Positions 19,229 to 28,187 are shown, counted from the stretch's first letter. The stretch is DNA of 64,000 nt from Microbacterium sp. GCS4 (GCF_001262495.1 NZ_LGYE01000001.1:558001-622000), one strand, 5' to 3'. Made by a program: numbers and translations. Notes: generated by a model not told the origin, from the letters alone.

Positions 19229-19247
19229 CGGACGCTCCACGCGTCCG
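19229..19247 (-). terminator. weak intercistronic hairpin between dapA and rnj
   Basis: CGGACGC/GCGTCCG, 7-bp stem, 5-base loop, no T tract. It could be a partial terminator or a processing stem-loop just upstream of the rnj ribosome site. Confidence 0.3.
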
Positions 19248-19282
19248 GTCGTTCATGGTGGCGCGGCGCACCGCGGCCTGTA

Positions 19283-20260
19283 TCAGCGTGTCGTGCCGTG
19301 CACCTTCGGCAGTGCGCCGCCGGCGGCGGCGTTGCGGTCGGGACGGAAGTTCGAGAAGTCGGCGCCGGGGACGTCCTTGACGAGGTCGAGTTCGTCCTCG
19401 ATGAGGGCGGCCTCCCACTCCTCCGGACCCACCAGCGGCAGACGGACGCGCGGGCTGGAGATGCGTCCGAGTCCGTGCAGGATGTATTTCGCCGCGACGG
19501 TGCCAGGCACGTGCGTCATGACCGCACGCACGAGAGGCTCGAGGCGCTGGTGCTCGGCGGTCGCCGCCGCCAGATCGCCGCGATTCACGGCATCCACGAT
19601 CGTGCGGTACGGGGTCGCCGCGATGTTCGCCGTGACGCCGATCAGTCCGGTCGCGCCGATCGCGAGATGCGGCAGCACGTTCGCGTCGTCGCCGGAGAAG
19701 TACATGAGGTCGGTCTGGTTCAGCACCCGGCTGACCTCGGAGAAGTCGCCCTTGGCGTCCTTCACGGCGAGGATGTTGGGGTGCTTGGCGAGTCGGAGGA
19801 TCGTCTCGTACTTGATCGGCACACCCGTGCGTCCTGGGATGTCGTACAGGATCACCGGCAGGTCGGTGGCGTCCGCGACGAGGCGGAAGTGCGTGAGGAT
19901 GCCCGCCTGGGTGGGCTTGTTGTAGTAGGGAGTGACGATCATGATGCCGTCGGCGCCGGCCTTCTCGCTGGCCTTGTAGAGCTCGATCGCGTGCGCGGTC
20001 TCGTTCGAGCCGCCACCCGTGATGATCTTCGCCCGTCCTGCCGAGACGGACTTGCCGACCTCGACGAGCTTGAGCTTCTCGGGATCGGTGAGGGTCGAGG
20101 TCTCGCCGGTCGTTCCCGTCACGACGATGCCGTCCGCTCCCGCGGTGATCACGTCATCGATGTGCTTCTCGACGGCGGGCCAGTCGACTTCGCCGTCGGC
20201 CGTCATCGGAGTGACGAGCGCGACGAGAACCTGTCCGAATGGATTGCCCGAGTGCGTCAT
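19283..20260 (-). CDS. dapA: 4-hydroxy-tetrahydrodipicolinate synthase
   Basis: 325-aa aldolase condensing pyruvate with aspartate semialdehyde. GTTGETSTLTDPEKL, the Tyr in IVTPYYNKPTQ, and the Schiff-base Lys in NILAVKDAKGDFSE are visible. TACGCT lies exactly 6 bases before the ATG at 20260, supporting this start and a leaderless mRNA. Leads the dapA-rnj operon. Confidence 0.96.
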   Translation of the reverse strand: MTHSGNPFGQVLVALVTPMTADGEVDWPAVEKHIDDVITAGADGIVVTGTTGETSTLTDPEKLKLVEVGKSVSAGRAKIITGGGSNETAHAIELYKASEKAGADGIMIVTPYYNKPTQAGILTHFRLVADATDLPVILYDIPGRTGVPIKYETILRLAKHPNILAVKDAKGDFSEVSRVLNQTDLMYFSGDDANVLPHLAIGATGLIGVTANIAATPYRTIVDAVNRGDLAAATAEHQRLEPLVRAVMTHVPGTVAAKYILHGLGRISSPRVRLPLVGPEEWEAALIEDELDLVKDVPGADFSNFRPDRNAAAGGALPKVHGTTR

Positions 20261-20288
20261 GCACCCAGCGTATCGGTTCGGCGACCGC

Positions 20289-20708
20289 TCACGCGGACGG
20301 GGCAGGGCGGATGACGTCGCCTCTTGCGACATCGACCTTGCCGCGCAGGAGCAGCCCGACGTTCACGCCCGGGGTCGCCTCCTTGAGCGTCTTGCGGAAC
20401 ATCTCGACCCCGGCGATCTCCGTCGATCCGGTCGTCGTACCGGCGCGGACCACGACTACCGCATCGCCGACGCGGAGCACCCCCGAGGTCACGGTGCCCG
20501 TCGCGACGATGCCCCGACCCGTGATCGTGAACACGTCCTCGACCGCGAACTCCGTCGAGGACGTCGCCACGGCGAGAGGCTCCCCTGTCGCGACCGTCGG
20601 CGCGCCGCTCGCCATGTCGGCGAGTCGCGCCGCCTCGGCCTCGTTGTAGCGCCGCAGCGTCTCGTTCGCGTCCTGCGGTTCGCGCTTCCTGCCGAAGAGC
20701 CATCCCAT
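20289..20708 (-). CDS. stand-alone EF-Tu domain 2-like protein
   Basis: 139-aa protein. Residues about 45-135 (EFAVEDVFTITGRGIVATGT ... GLLLRGKVDVARGDVI) match the beta-barrel domain 2 of elongation factor Tu, including the G-x-G-x-V-x-x-G-x-V core and the R-G-x-V-x-R-G-D-V region. There is no GTPase domain. The N-terminus MGWLFGRKREPQDANETLRR is basic. The role is unknown. The ATG at 20708 is preceded by TAGGAT seven bases upstream. It diverges from a NUDIX gene with only 36 bases between the start codons. Confidence 0.75.
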   Translation of the reverse strand: MGWLFGRKREPQDANETLRRYNEAEAARLADMASGAPTVATGEPLAVATSSTEFAVEDVFTITGRGIVATGTVTSGVLRVGDAVVVVRAGTTTGSTEIAGVEMFRKTLKEATPGVNVGLLLRGKVDVARGDVIRPAPSA

Positions 20709-20744
20709 GCGTGCCATCCTACGGAGACGCCTAGGCTCGGACGC

Positions 20745-21287
20745 ATGGCATGGGTCACGCACGGGTCGTCGGTCGTCTACGGGAATCGCTGGATCGAGGT
20801 GCGAGAGGATCAGGTCACCGGTCCGGGCGGCGATGGGATCTACGGCGTCGTCACGGTGCGCAACGCCGCGGTCTTCATCGTCGCGATGGACGAAGAGGAC
20901 CGCATCTGTCTCGTGACACTCGAGAGATACACGACCGGCAGGTCCGTCGAAGTTCCGGCCGGCGGGGGCGACGGCGAGGATCCCCTGGTGGCCGCCCGCC
21001 GCGAACTCCTCGAGGAGACGGGTGTCGAGGCCGACGAGTGGACGCTCCTCGGCACCATGAACGCGCTGAACGGCGTCGCGGATGCGTCCGAGCACGTGTT
21101 CCTCGCGCGTCGGCTCGGCGACGCCGCCGCAGCCGACTCCCATTCCCGCGCCGAGGAGGGCATCGACGCGGTCGACTGGGTGCCGTTCGGAGAGGTCCTG
21201 GCGATGATCTCAGACGGACGCATCACCGACGGCGAGACCATCGCCGCGATCGCATTGGCCGGCATCCACCTGGGCCGGTTCCGCTGA
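20745..21287 (+). CDS. NUDIX hydrolase (ADP-ribose pyrophosphatase-like)
   Basis: 180-aa hydrolase. The NUDIX box is G-x5-E-x7-REx2EExGU-like: GDGEDPLVAARRELLEETGV. The preceding VPAGGGDGEDP matches ADP-sugar pyrophosphatases, which have the form E-x-P-A-G. Likely cleaves nucleoside diphosphate sugars. TAGGCT is 7 bases before the ATG (leaderless). Divergent from the EF-Tu-like gene. Confidence 0.88.
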   Translation: MAWVTHGSSVVYGNRWIEVREDQVTGPGGDGIYGVVTVRNAAVFIVAMDEEDRICLVTLERYTTGRSVEVPAGGGDGEDPLVAARRELLEETGVEADEWTLLGTMNALNGVADASEHVFLARRLGDAAAADSHSRAEEGIDAVDWVPFGEVLAMISDGRITDGETIAAIALAGIHLGRFR

Positions 21288-21311
21288 GCGGGGTTCCGCC
21301 ACCGGAAGGGA

Positions 21312-22073
21312 TCAGACGCGACCCCGGCGGGCGATGCCGGACGTGAGGGAACTCGGCAGCAGCCCGGCGACCGCCACGATCGCCTTGTAGCGCAGCGACG
21401 GGATCGAGACCGACCTGCCCAGGGCCGCATCGCGCAGGCCCTGGCGCACGACGTCGCGCGCGTCGAGCCACATCGGAGCGGGCACGCCTTCACGCCCGGG
21501 CTCGAGGCCCATGCGCTCGTGGAACGAGGTGTGCGTGAATCCCGGGCACACCGCGGTCACACTGACGCGGTCGCGAGCGTACTCGGTGTTCGCCCAGCGG
21601 CTGAATCCGATGAGCCAGCTCTTGCACGCCGAATACGTCGAACGAGAGATGAATCCGGCGACCGAGGCGACGTTGATGATGCGTCCTCCGCGTCCGCGCA
21701 TGGTCTGGAGGGCCGCGTGCATGAGGCGCATGGAGGCTTCGACGTGCACTCGCAAATGCCGCACCTCGTCGTCGATGTCATTGTCCGCGAACTGCAGCGG
21801 AAGCCCGAAGCCTGCGTTGTTCACGAGCAGGTCGACGGGGTCGTCCACGTCGCGGAGACGTGCCGCGACGGCCTCCACCTCCTCCTCGACCGCGAGATCG
21901 GCGGCGAGGACCTCGACGGCGACGCCGTACTCGCTCCGCAGCTCTGCCGCGAGCTCGTCGAGAGTCTGGACCGAACGAGCCACGAGGATCAGATCGGCGC
22001 GGCGCCGGGCGAGCTGGCGCGCGAACTCGGCTCCCAGTCCCGCGCTGGCGCCCGTGATGAGTGCGGTGGGCAT
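21312..22073 (-). CDS. SDR-family NAD(P)-dependent oxidoreductase
   Basis: 253-aa short-chain dehydrogenase. Cofactor turn TGASAGLG (residues about 7-14), NNAG motif, catalytic Ser in INVASVAGF and YSACK about 150-154. The C-terminus ends in a membrane-like helix (YKAIVAVAGLLPSSLTSGIARR). Substrate unknown. The ATG overlaps the dfrA stop by one base, so it belongs to the thyA-dfrA-SDR operon. Confidence 0.85.
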   Translation of the reverse strand: MPTALITGASAGLGAEFARQLARRRADLILVARSVQTLDELAAELRSEYGVAVEVLAADLAVEEEVEAVAARLRDVDDPVDLLVNNAGFGLPLQFADNDIDDEVRHLRVHVEASMRLMHAALQTMRGRGGRIINVASVAGFISRSTYSACKSWLIGFSRWANTEYARDRVSVTAVCPGFTHTSFHERMGLEPGREGVPAPMWLDARDVVRQGLRDAALGRSVSIPSLRYKAIVAVAGLLPSSLTSGIARRGRV

Positions 22074-22549
22074 CAGCGCTCGTATCCCCGGAAGCGATAG
22101 CGGATGCCGGTGCGTGAGGTCTTCCACTCTCCGTCGTCGGTCAGTCGCCAGCCCTCGATCGACGGCGCGAAGGCATCGCCGTCGACGTCGAGGTCGAGCT
22201 CGGTGACCTCGAGCCGGTCCGCGTCGGCGATCACCTGACGGAAGATCTCCGCACCGCCGATGATCCAGACGCGATCGTGACCGCGGACGGCCTCCTCGAC
22301 CGTGGCGGCGTGGGTCGCGCCCTCGGCGGACCAGTCCTGCTGACGCGTGATGACGACGTTCTCGCGTCCCGGTAGGGGTCTGAATCGCTCGGGGAGGAAG
22401 TCCCAGGTCTTGCGACCCATGATGACCGGGGCTCCGAGGGTGGTGTCCTTGAAGTGCGCGAGGTCTTCGGGGACGTTCCACGGCATGCCGCCCTCGGCGC
22501 CGATGACCCCGCGCTTCGCCTCCGCCCAGATCAGGCCGACCCAGGTCAT
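22073..22549 (-). CDS. dfrA: dihydrofolate reductase
   Basis: 158-aa housekeeping DHFR that reduces dihydrofolate made by ThyA. Opens [20 protein letters not shown], then [19 protein letters not shown] and [12 protein letters not shown], all family landmarks. The acidic active-site residue lies in PEDLAHFK. Overlaps the thyA stop by four bases (ATGA). Confidence 0.95.
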   Translation of the reverse strand: MTWVGLIWAEAKRGVIGAEGGMPWNVPEDLAHFKDTTLGAPVIMGRKTWDFLPERFRPLPGRENVVITRQQDWSAEGATHAATVEEAVRGHDRVWIIGGAEIFRQVIADADRLEVTELDLDVDGDAFAPSIEGWRLTDDGEWKTSRTGIRYRFRGYER

Positions 22550-23355
22550 ACCGCCACCGCCGCCCGGATCGGCGCATGGTGTCGGTAGTCCTCCACCACG
22601 AAATCGTCGTACCGGTAGTCGAGCACCGAGTCCGGAGTGCGCGCGAAGCGCAGCGTCGGGGCCGGGAAGGCATCGCGGCTCAGCTGCTCGCGCACCTGCT
22701 CGACATGGTTGTCGTAGATGTGGCAGTCACCGCCGGTCCAAACGAAGTCGCCGGGCTCGAGACCGACCTGCTGCGCGATCATCATCGTGAGCAATGCGTA
22801 GGAGGCGATGTTGAACGGCACTCCGAGGAAGAGGTCGGCGCTGCGCTGGTAGAGCTGGCACGACAGCTTGCCGTCGGCGACGTAGAACTGGAACAGCGCG
22901 TGGCACGGCGCGAGCGCCATGTCGGGGATGTCGGCCGGGTTCCACGCCGACACGATCAGACGGCGCGAGTCCGGCGTCGCGCGGATCTGCTCGATCACCT
23001 CGGACAACTGGTCGATGCTGCGGCCGTCCGGCGTCGGCCAGGATCGCCACTGCACACCGTAGACGGGTCCCAGATCGCCCTGCTCGTCGGCCCACTCGTC
23101 CCAGATGCTCACGCCGTGCTCCTGCAGCCACCGCACGTTGGAGTCACCGCGCAGGAACCACAGCAGCTCGTACGCGATGGACTTGAAGTGGACGCGCTTG
23201 GTCGTGACGAGCGGGAAGCCCTCGGAGAGATCGAAGCGGATCTGTCGGCCGAACACGCTCGTGGTGCCCGTGCCCGTGCGATCGGACTTGTGCGTCCCGT
23301 TCTCCAGCACGTCGCGGAGGAGGTCTTCGTACGGCGTGGGGACGGCTGCGCTCAT
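22546..23355 (-). CDS. thyA: thymidylate synthase
   Basis: 269-aa enzyme making dTMP from dUMP and methylene-tetrahydrofolate. [18 protein letters not shown], the catalytic Cys in [12 protein letters not shown] (near residue 148) and [20 protein letters not shown] are diagnostic. TAGTCT lies 7 bases before the ATG at 23355, favouring this start over one ten codons upstream. First gene of thyA-dfrA-SDR. Confidence 0.97.
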   Translation of the reverse strand: MSAAVPTPYEDLLRDVLENGTHKSDRTGTGTTSVFGRQIRFDLSEGFPLVTTKRVHFKSIAYELLWFLRGDSNVRWLQEHGVSIWDEWADEQGDLGPVYGVQWRSWPTPDGRSIDQLSEVIEQIRATPDSRRLIVSAWNPADIPDMALAPCHALFQFYVADGKLSCQLYQRSADLFLGVPFNIASYALLTMMIAQQVGLEPGDFVWTGGDCHIYDNHVEQVREQLSRDAFPAPTLRFARTPDSVLDYRYDDFVVEDYRHHAPIRAAVAV

Positions 23356-23451
23356 GTCAGCCAGACTACCCGCCGTCGGCGACATCGGAGCGGATCGTCA
23401 TGCTCCGTCACATCGCGTCCGCGGGTGCGGAACGGGGCATACGCTCAGTGA

Positions 23452-23862
23452 ATGTCGCCCACTCTCGCGCTCGCCCTCGCCGTGGGTCTCGTGGTGCTCG
23501 CCGGAGCCGCAGGCCTGGTGATCAGGGCACGGGACGGACGACGGCGCAGCGGCGGCCATCTGCGGTTCGATCCGCGCGATGCGGATGCCGTGCTCGGCGC
23601 CCGCGCGACGCTCGTGCAGTTCAGCACCGAGACGTGCGCCCGCTGCCCGCAGGTGCGTCGGGTCCTGACGTCGTATGCCGCCGACGACGACACCCTCGCG
23701 CACGTCGAGGTCGACCTCACCCACCGCCCAGACCTGTCCTCGCGCTACCGCGTGCTGCAGACCCCGACCACGTTCGTCGTCGACGGCACCGGAGCCGTCC
23801 GCGCCCGATTCCACGGCGTGCCGCAGCCGCGCGCGCTGACCGAAGCCCTCGCCTCCGTGTGA
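23452..23862 (+). CDS. membrane-anchored thioredoxin-family protein
   Basis: 136-aa protein with an N-terminal membrane helix (residues about 4-24) and a thioredoxin fold with the redox pair CARC at 62-65 (consensus CGPC is altered). The cis-Pro is in LQTPTTFVVDG. Probably outside the membrane as a thiol-disulfide carrier. TACGCT 6 bases before the ATG. A DUF4395 gene follows 20 bases later, a pairing seen across actinobacteria. Confidence 0.85.
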   Translation: MSPTLALALAVGLVVLAGAAGLVIRARDGRRRSGGHLRFDPRDADAVLGARATLVQFSTETCARCPQVRRVLTSYAADDDTLAHVEVDLTHRPDLSSRYRVLQTPTTFVVDGTGAVRARFHGVPQPRALTEALASV

Positions 23863-23882
23863 GGCCCAACGATGGGAGCAAC

Positions 23883-24446
23883 ATGAGCACACCGGCAGGC
23901 ATCGACCCGCGCGGCCCGCGCTTCGCCGCCACCGTCACGACGGTGCTCCTGCTGGTCGCGACCTTTCTCGGGCTGATCGGGGTCTCGACCGCGCAGGGCA
24001 CCGGCTGGTTCGCATATCAGCCCCTTGCGGATTCGACGTTCCCCGCCGGCGGATGGGCGATCGCCTCGGCATCCGTCGCCCAACGCGCGCTCGATCCGGG
24101 GTTCCTGCTGGCGGTCGTCATCGCTGCGCTGTTCCTGTGGAGCGTCCTCTCCCCCGCGACGGCTCCCTGGGGCGTTCTGTTCCGTCGATTCGTGCGTCCG
24201 CGGCTGACTCCGCCGAGCGAGCTCGAGGACCCGCGTCCGCCCCGGTTCGCACAGGGCGTCGGCCTGTTCGTGGTGACGGTCGGCCTCGTCCTGCACCTCG
24301 CCGGTGTGCCCTGGGCGCTTCCGATCGCGACCGCCGCAGCGTTCGTCGCCGCATTCCTCAACGCGGCGATCGGGCTCTGCCTCGGCTGTCAGCTGTACCT
24401 CCTGCTGCAGCGGATCGGAATCCTCGGCCGCGCCTCCGCTGCCTGA
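23883..24446 (+). CDS. DUF4395 membrane protein
   Basis: 187-aa protein with four predicted membrane helices (near residues 16-38, 74-93, 126-142 and 144-165). The opening GIDPRGPRFAATVTTVLLL and the closing AAIGLCLGCQLYLLLQR fit DUF4395. The C-terminal C-L-G-C pair could be redox active with the neighbouring thioredoxin (inference). Directly downstream of the thioredoxin gene, so probably the same transcript. Confidence 0.8.
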   Translation: MSTPAGIDPRGPRFAATVTTVLLLVATFLGLIGVSTAQGTGWFAYQPLADSTFPAGGWAIASASVAQRALDPGFLLAVVIAALFLWSVLSPATAPWGVLFRRFVRPRLTPPSELEDPRPPRFAQGVGLFVVTVGLVLHLAGVPWALPIATAAAFVAAFLNAAIGLCLGCQLYLLLQRIGILGRASAA

Positions 24447-24540
24447 CCTCCGAGGACTTCTGTTCCGTCCCTGGCGGTGCCTCGATAGGCTGGCCGCACA
24501 CGCGAACCGCACACCGAGCAGCGCGAGAACCGGAGGAATC

Positions 24541-24966
24541 ATGCCCGTCACCAGCGAAGCGAACACCACCTGGACCGGATCCCTCGCGGAGGGCTCGGGA
24601 ACCGTCGCGTTCTCCTCGTCCAACCTCGGCACCTTCCCGATCGACTGGAAGGCCCGCAGCGAGGGCAGCGACACGACCACGACGCCCGAGGAACTGATCG
24701 CGGCGGCGCACGCCTCGTGCTTCAGCATGGCGCTGTCGCATGCCCTCGCGGAGAACGGCACTCCCCCGGAGCGCGTGAACACCAGCGCCTCGGTGAGCTT
24801 CACGCCCGGCGTCGGCATCACGGGCAGCCACCTCAACGTCAACGCCGTCGTGCCCGGCCTCACGCCCGAGGCCTTCCAGGAGATCGCGAACGGCGCCAAG
24901 ACGGGCTGCCCGGTCTCCCAGGCGCTCGCCGGCGTCGAGATCACGCTCGAGGCGACCCTCGCCTGA
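24541..24966 (+). CDS. OsmC-family peroxiredoxin
   Basis: 141-aa hydroperoxide reductase. The two catalytic cysteines are C60 (AAHASCFSMALS) and C123 (GAKTGCPVSQAL). TTPEELIAAAHASCF is the family signature. GGAGG lies five bases before the ATG. A TAGGCT hexamer at 24485-24490 suggests its own promoter. Third gene of a plus-strand thiol-redox cluster. Confidence 0.93.
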   Translation: MPVTSEANTTWTGSLAEGSGTVAFSSSNLGTFPIDWKARSEGSDTTTTPEELIAAAHASCFSMALSHALAENGTPPERVNTSASVSFTPGVGITGSHLNVNAVVPGLTPEAFQEIANGAKTGCPVSQALAGVEITLEATLA

Positions 24967-24974
24967 CCGCCGGT

Positions 24975-24988
24975 CCCCCGTGCGGGGG
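24975..24988. terminator. GC hairpin between OsmC and the convergent TPR-like gene
   Basis: CCCCCG and CGGGGG around TG, just after the OsmC stop. Short and without a T tract. Confidence 0.35.
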
Positions 24989-24997
24989 CGGGCGGGC

Positions 24998-25432
24998 TCA
25001 GCCGCGCGAGAGACGGATGGCCTCGCGGATGCTGGCGCGGGCGTCTTTCCGGCGCCCCGCCGCGTCCTGAACGACGCCGAGCCGGTAACGCGCCCGCCAG
25101 TCGCCACGGGCCGATTCTGCCTCCGCGGTGTACCGCGCGATCATCGGATCGGCGTCTTCCGGCCGAAGGCGTCCGCTCGGCGTGAGCTCCGTCTCCGCCT
25201 CCGGCATCCCGCCCTCGGCGTCGAGCGTGCGTCCCAGTCGGTCCGCCTGCAACCCGAAGACCATCTCGCGGACGAGCGCCCAGCCGCCGAGCGGAGCGAG
25301 CACGATCAGAGCGATGCCCATGCCGATCGACACCGGCGTGCCGACGGCGAAGAACATGACGGCGAGCCAGACCGCGACCGCGAGGTAGACGAGCAGTGCA
25401 GCACCCATGAGGGCGACGGCGAGGCGCGACAT
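24998..25432 (-). CDS. two-helix membrane protein with TPR-like C-terminus
   Basis: 144-aa protein of unknown function. Two membrane helices (about residues 5-27 and 35-55), then a soluble tail in which RYTAEAESARGDWRARYRLG and VVQDAAGRRKDARASIREAI resemble one or two tetratricopeptide repeats. The ATG overlaps the dapB stop by one base, so it is co-translated with dapB; this linkage is often seen in Microbacteriaceae. Confidence 0.7.
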   Translation of the reverse strand: MSRLAVALMGAALLVYLAVAVWLAVMFFAVGTPVSIGMGIALIVLAPLGGWALVREMVFGLQADRLGRTLDAEGGMPEAETELTPSGRLRPEDADPMIARYTAEAESARGDWRARYRLGVVQDAAGRRKDARASIREAIRLSRG

Positions 25433-26172
25433 CAGGAGCCGACGCCGATGTCGATCATGCTCTCGAGACCGACGACGACACCGCGCGCCTGAGCCGCGAA
25501 CGGCACGGCGAGACGGATGCCGGGCGCGTACGCCAGTGCGGGCTCGACGGTGTCGTGCGTGAAGGTGAGCGACTCCCCGGGGCCGGCGAGCACGACCTCC
25601 TGCTTCGCGATCACTCCCGGGCGACGCAGCGAGTGGATCGGGACGCTGCCCACCTGCTGGCCGCGTGCACGCTGGTCCGCGTGCGGGGCGCTCACCGGTC
25701 CCTGCTCGGCGCGCGCTGCGGCGATCAGCTCGGCGGTGCGCACAGCGGTGCCGCTGGGAGAGTCGACCTTCTTCTCGTGGTGCGCCTCGACGATCTCGGC
25801 CGACGGGAAGAACGGTGCAGCAGCGGCGGCGAGAGCCGAGCCGAGGACCGAGCCGAGAGAGAAGTTGGGGATGAACACTGCGCCGCTGCCCGCAGCGTCG
25901 ACCAGTGGCCGGATCGGCGCGATGCGCTGCGCCGACCACCCGGACGTCGCGACGAGGACATTGATCCCCCGCTCGACCGCGGCACGCACCACGTCGATGC
26001 TCACCTGCGGCGTGGTCGCGTCGATGACGAGATCCGCGCCGTCCATCTCCGACAGGTCGCTCGACGAGGTGAGCACTCGGACCACCTCGAAGCCGTCCAG
26101 CTCGTCGATCACCGCGTGGATGATCGACCCGAGCTTCCCGGTGCCGCCGACGAGTGCTACCTGCGTGGTCAT
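25432..26172 (-). CDS. dapB: 4-hydroxy-tetrahydrodipicolinate reductase
   Basis: 246-aa NAD(P)H reductase of the diaminopimelate pathway. GGTGKLGSIIH is the cofactor loop, FIPNFSLGSVL follows, and EIVEAHHEKKVDSPSGTA holds the catalytic His and Lys. ATG at 26172 is chosen because AGGA lies eight bases upstream; a GTG two codons earlier is possible. Confidence 0.95.
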   Translation of the reverse strand: MTTQVALVGGTGKLGSIIHAVIDELDGFEVVRVLTSSSDLSEMDGADLVIDATTPQVSIDVVRAAVERGINVLVATSGWSAQRIAPIRPLVDAAGSGAVFIPNFSLGSVLGSALAAAAAPFFPSAEIVEAHHEKKVDSPSGTAVRTAELIAAARAEQGPVSAPHADQRARGQQVGSVPIHSLRRPGVIAKQEVVLAGPGESLTFTHDTVEPALAYAPGIRLAVPFAAQARGVVVGLESMIDIGVGS

Positions 26173-26232
26173 GGCCACAATCCTATTTCGGGCGGAGAGA
26201 CGCCCGGCCGCGCCAGGCCGGTCGCGCGTGGA

Positions 26233-26832
26233 TCAGACCGGCATCGTGTCGGGGATGCCGGTGCGCAGCTCGACCGGGAGGTGACCGGTGTCGTTGTGCG
26301 TGAGCAGAGTCCACGGACGCCCCTGCTTCTGCGCGATCACGGTCAGTCCGCAGTGCGCCTGATTGAGAGTCATCCAGCGCCATTCGGGTGCACCGAGCAC
26401 CTCGCGCACGAACCAGGAGATGACGAAGTTGTGCGTGATGAGCACCTCGTGGACGTCACCCGGCTTGCGCACCAGGAACTCGTTCACGGCGTCGGACATC
26501 TGAGCTGCGCCCGCCTCGATCTCGGCGTCCGTGATGGATCCGAAGAACGGCTCGAACGCGGCCGGCGTCTCTTCGGTCATCCCCGTCGGGACACAATCGA
26601 ACAGCAGTGCGGTCGGCGCGGGGTCGACGGAGGGCAGACGCGCGGCGATCGCACGAGCCGTCTCGGCCGCACGCAGCAGAGGCGAATGCCAGACGGCGTC
26701 CAGCGGAAGCCCGGAGAGACGATCCGCGATCAGCTCGGCCTGACGTGCACCGCGCGGTGAGAGGGGTCCGTCGGCGAGGCCGTGCTCGGCATCCTGATGT
26801 TCACCGTGTCTGACCAGGTATATGTAGTGCAT
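26233..26832 (-). CDS. histidine phosphatase (phosphoglycerate mutase-like)
   Basis: 199-aa phosphatase. The phospho-His motif is YLVRHGEHQD near the start; the second core Arg is in LSPRGARQAEL, and VLITHNFVISWFVREVLG carries the second His. Substrate unknown. ATG at 26832, with GTG one codon earlier. Flanked by dapB and an aldo/keto reductase. Confidence 0.85.
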   Translation of the reverse strand: MHYIYLVRHGEHQDAEHGLADGPLSPRGARQAELIADRLSGLPLDAVWHSPLLRAAETARAIAARLPSVDPAPTALLFDCVPTGMTEETPAAFEPFFGSITDAEIEAGAAQMSDAVNEFLVRKPGDVHEVLITHNFVISWFVREVLGAPEWRWMTLNQAHCGLTVIAQKQGRPWTLLTHNDTGHLPVELRTGIPDTMPV

Positions 26833-26944
26833 CACAAACTCGCTCGCTTCATCGACAGCATCCGCCGGGGGATCTCCTCCACCCTATGTCAGCCGTGTGA
26901 CAGTCGTGTGACGACTCTCAGCCCGCCGCCGGCACGGGTGGGGG

Positions 26945-27970
26945 TCAGTTGCCCGCGCGGGTGAGATCGGCGATCTGGACGCGTGACAGCGACACGCCTG
27001 CGCCCTGCATGAGCTCGTCGACGTGCTCGGTCGCGAACGTGTTCACGATCGGCGCGGCCACTGTGCGCTGCGCCAGCAGCCAGGCGATCGACACCGCGGC
27101 CACCGGCACGTCCAGCTCGGCCGCCACCTGGTCGAGCGCGCGCAGGATCTTCGTGCCGCGACGGTTGAGGTGTCCGCGGAGCTGCTCCCCGCGTACTCCG
27201 CGCGAGGTCAGCGCCTTGCTGCGATGCCGCCCCGAGAGGAAGCCGTGCTCGAGCGCGTGCGACGGGGTGACGGCCAGGTTCTGCGCACCGGCGACCAGGC
27301 GCAGGTCCCCCTCGAACGGCTGCCGACGGATGAGGTTGTACGGCGAGTCGATCACCTGGATGCGCGGGTAGCCCGCCGAGGCGAGGATGCGCGCCTCGAC
27401 GAGTCGCTCCGGGGCCAGACCGTAAGCGCCGAGAGCGCCGATCTTGCCCGCGTCGACCAGCCACTCGACGGTCGCGAGAGTGTCTTCGAGGTTGGTCGTG
27501 CGGTCGAGCGTCGCGTCGAGGTACAGCACGTCGATGCGCTCGACGCCGAGGCGCGTGAGCGACCCCTCGACCGCGCGGACGAGATTGACCGAGCCGAGCC
27601 CCGGGTTGTCGGCGTGCGCGCCGATGCGGACGCTCAGCAGTGCGCGCTCGCGCTGGCCGCGTGAACGGAGCCATTGCCCGATGATGTGCTCGCTGCGGCC
27701 GCCCGAGAAGCCGTCCGCAGTATGGATCGCGTTGCCGCCGAACTCCACGTAGCGGTCCAGGATGCCGTGGCTCGTCTCGAGGTCGACATTCCAGCCGAAC
27801 TCGGCCGCCCCCAGCATGAGCGGGAACGTCTCGAATCCGGTCTCTCCGAGGGGGACGCGAATGGTCTCTCCTATTCCGGGGCCGACGATCGGGATCGGGG
27901 CGGACGGGTGATCGGCGTCCTGCGGTGCGCGCTCTGCGGAGGCTCCTGCGCCTACGCTGAACAACCGCAT
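26945..27970 (-). CDS. aldo/keto reductase
   Basis: 341-aa NADPH-dependent reductase. IHTADGFSGGRSEHIIGQWL places the catalytic Asp, but the usual Tyr four residues on is not in a clear D-x4-Y pattern (D-G-F-S-G), so activity may be altered. RIDVLYLDATLDRTTNLEDT and the C-terminal cofactor region around APIVNTFATEHVDELM fit the family. About 40 residues precede the barrel. ATG at 27970 with GAGGAA just upstream. Confidence 0.8.
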   Translation of the reverse strand: MRLFSVGAGASAERAPQDADHPSAPIPIVGPGIGETIRVPLGETGFETFPLMLGAAEFGWNVDLETSHGILDRYVEFGGNAIHTADGFSGGRSEHIIGQWLRSRGQRERALLSVRIGAHADNPGLGSVNLVRAVEGSLTRLGVERIDVLYLDATLDRTTNLEDTLATVEWLVDAGKIGALGAYGLAPERLVEARILASAGYPRIQVIDSPYNLIRRQPFEGDLRLVAGAQNLAVTPSHALEHGFLSGRHRSKALTSRGVRGEQLRGHLNRRGTKILRALDQVAAELDVPVAAVSIAWLLAQRTVAAPIVNTFATEHVDELMQGAGVSLSRVQIADLTRAGN

Positions 27971-28131
27971 TTCCTCACCCCCGCATCGATCGGTGCGTCC
28001 CGATCTGCGTCGCTGCCGTACATGCACCCCCCGGTGCGTACTTCGAGGGTATGCGACGTCAGGGATCGCGCCGTCCAATCCGGGGAACGGCGGGGAAACT
28101 TCCCATAACGGTTTGGTCACGCAGACACGCG

Positions 28132-28168
28132 GGAACCCGGGCCCGCCACGAGGACGGACCCGGGTTCC
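28132..28168 (-). terminator. hairpin downstream of pnp
   Basis: GGAACCCGGG and CCCGGGTTCC, 10-bp perfect arms, 17-base loop partly able to pair. It follows the pnp stop by 20 bases. No T tract. Confidence 0.55.
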
Positions 28169-28187
28169 GGTGTCGTGCGTCAGCCGA

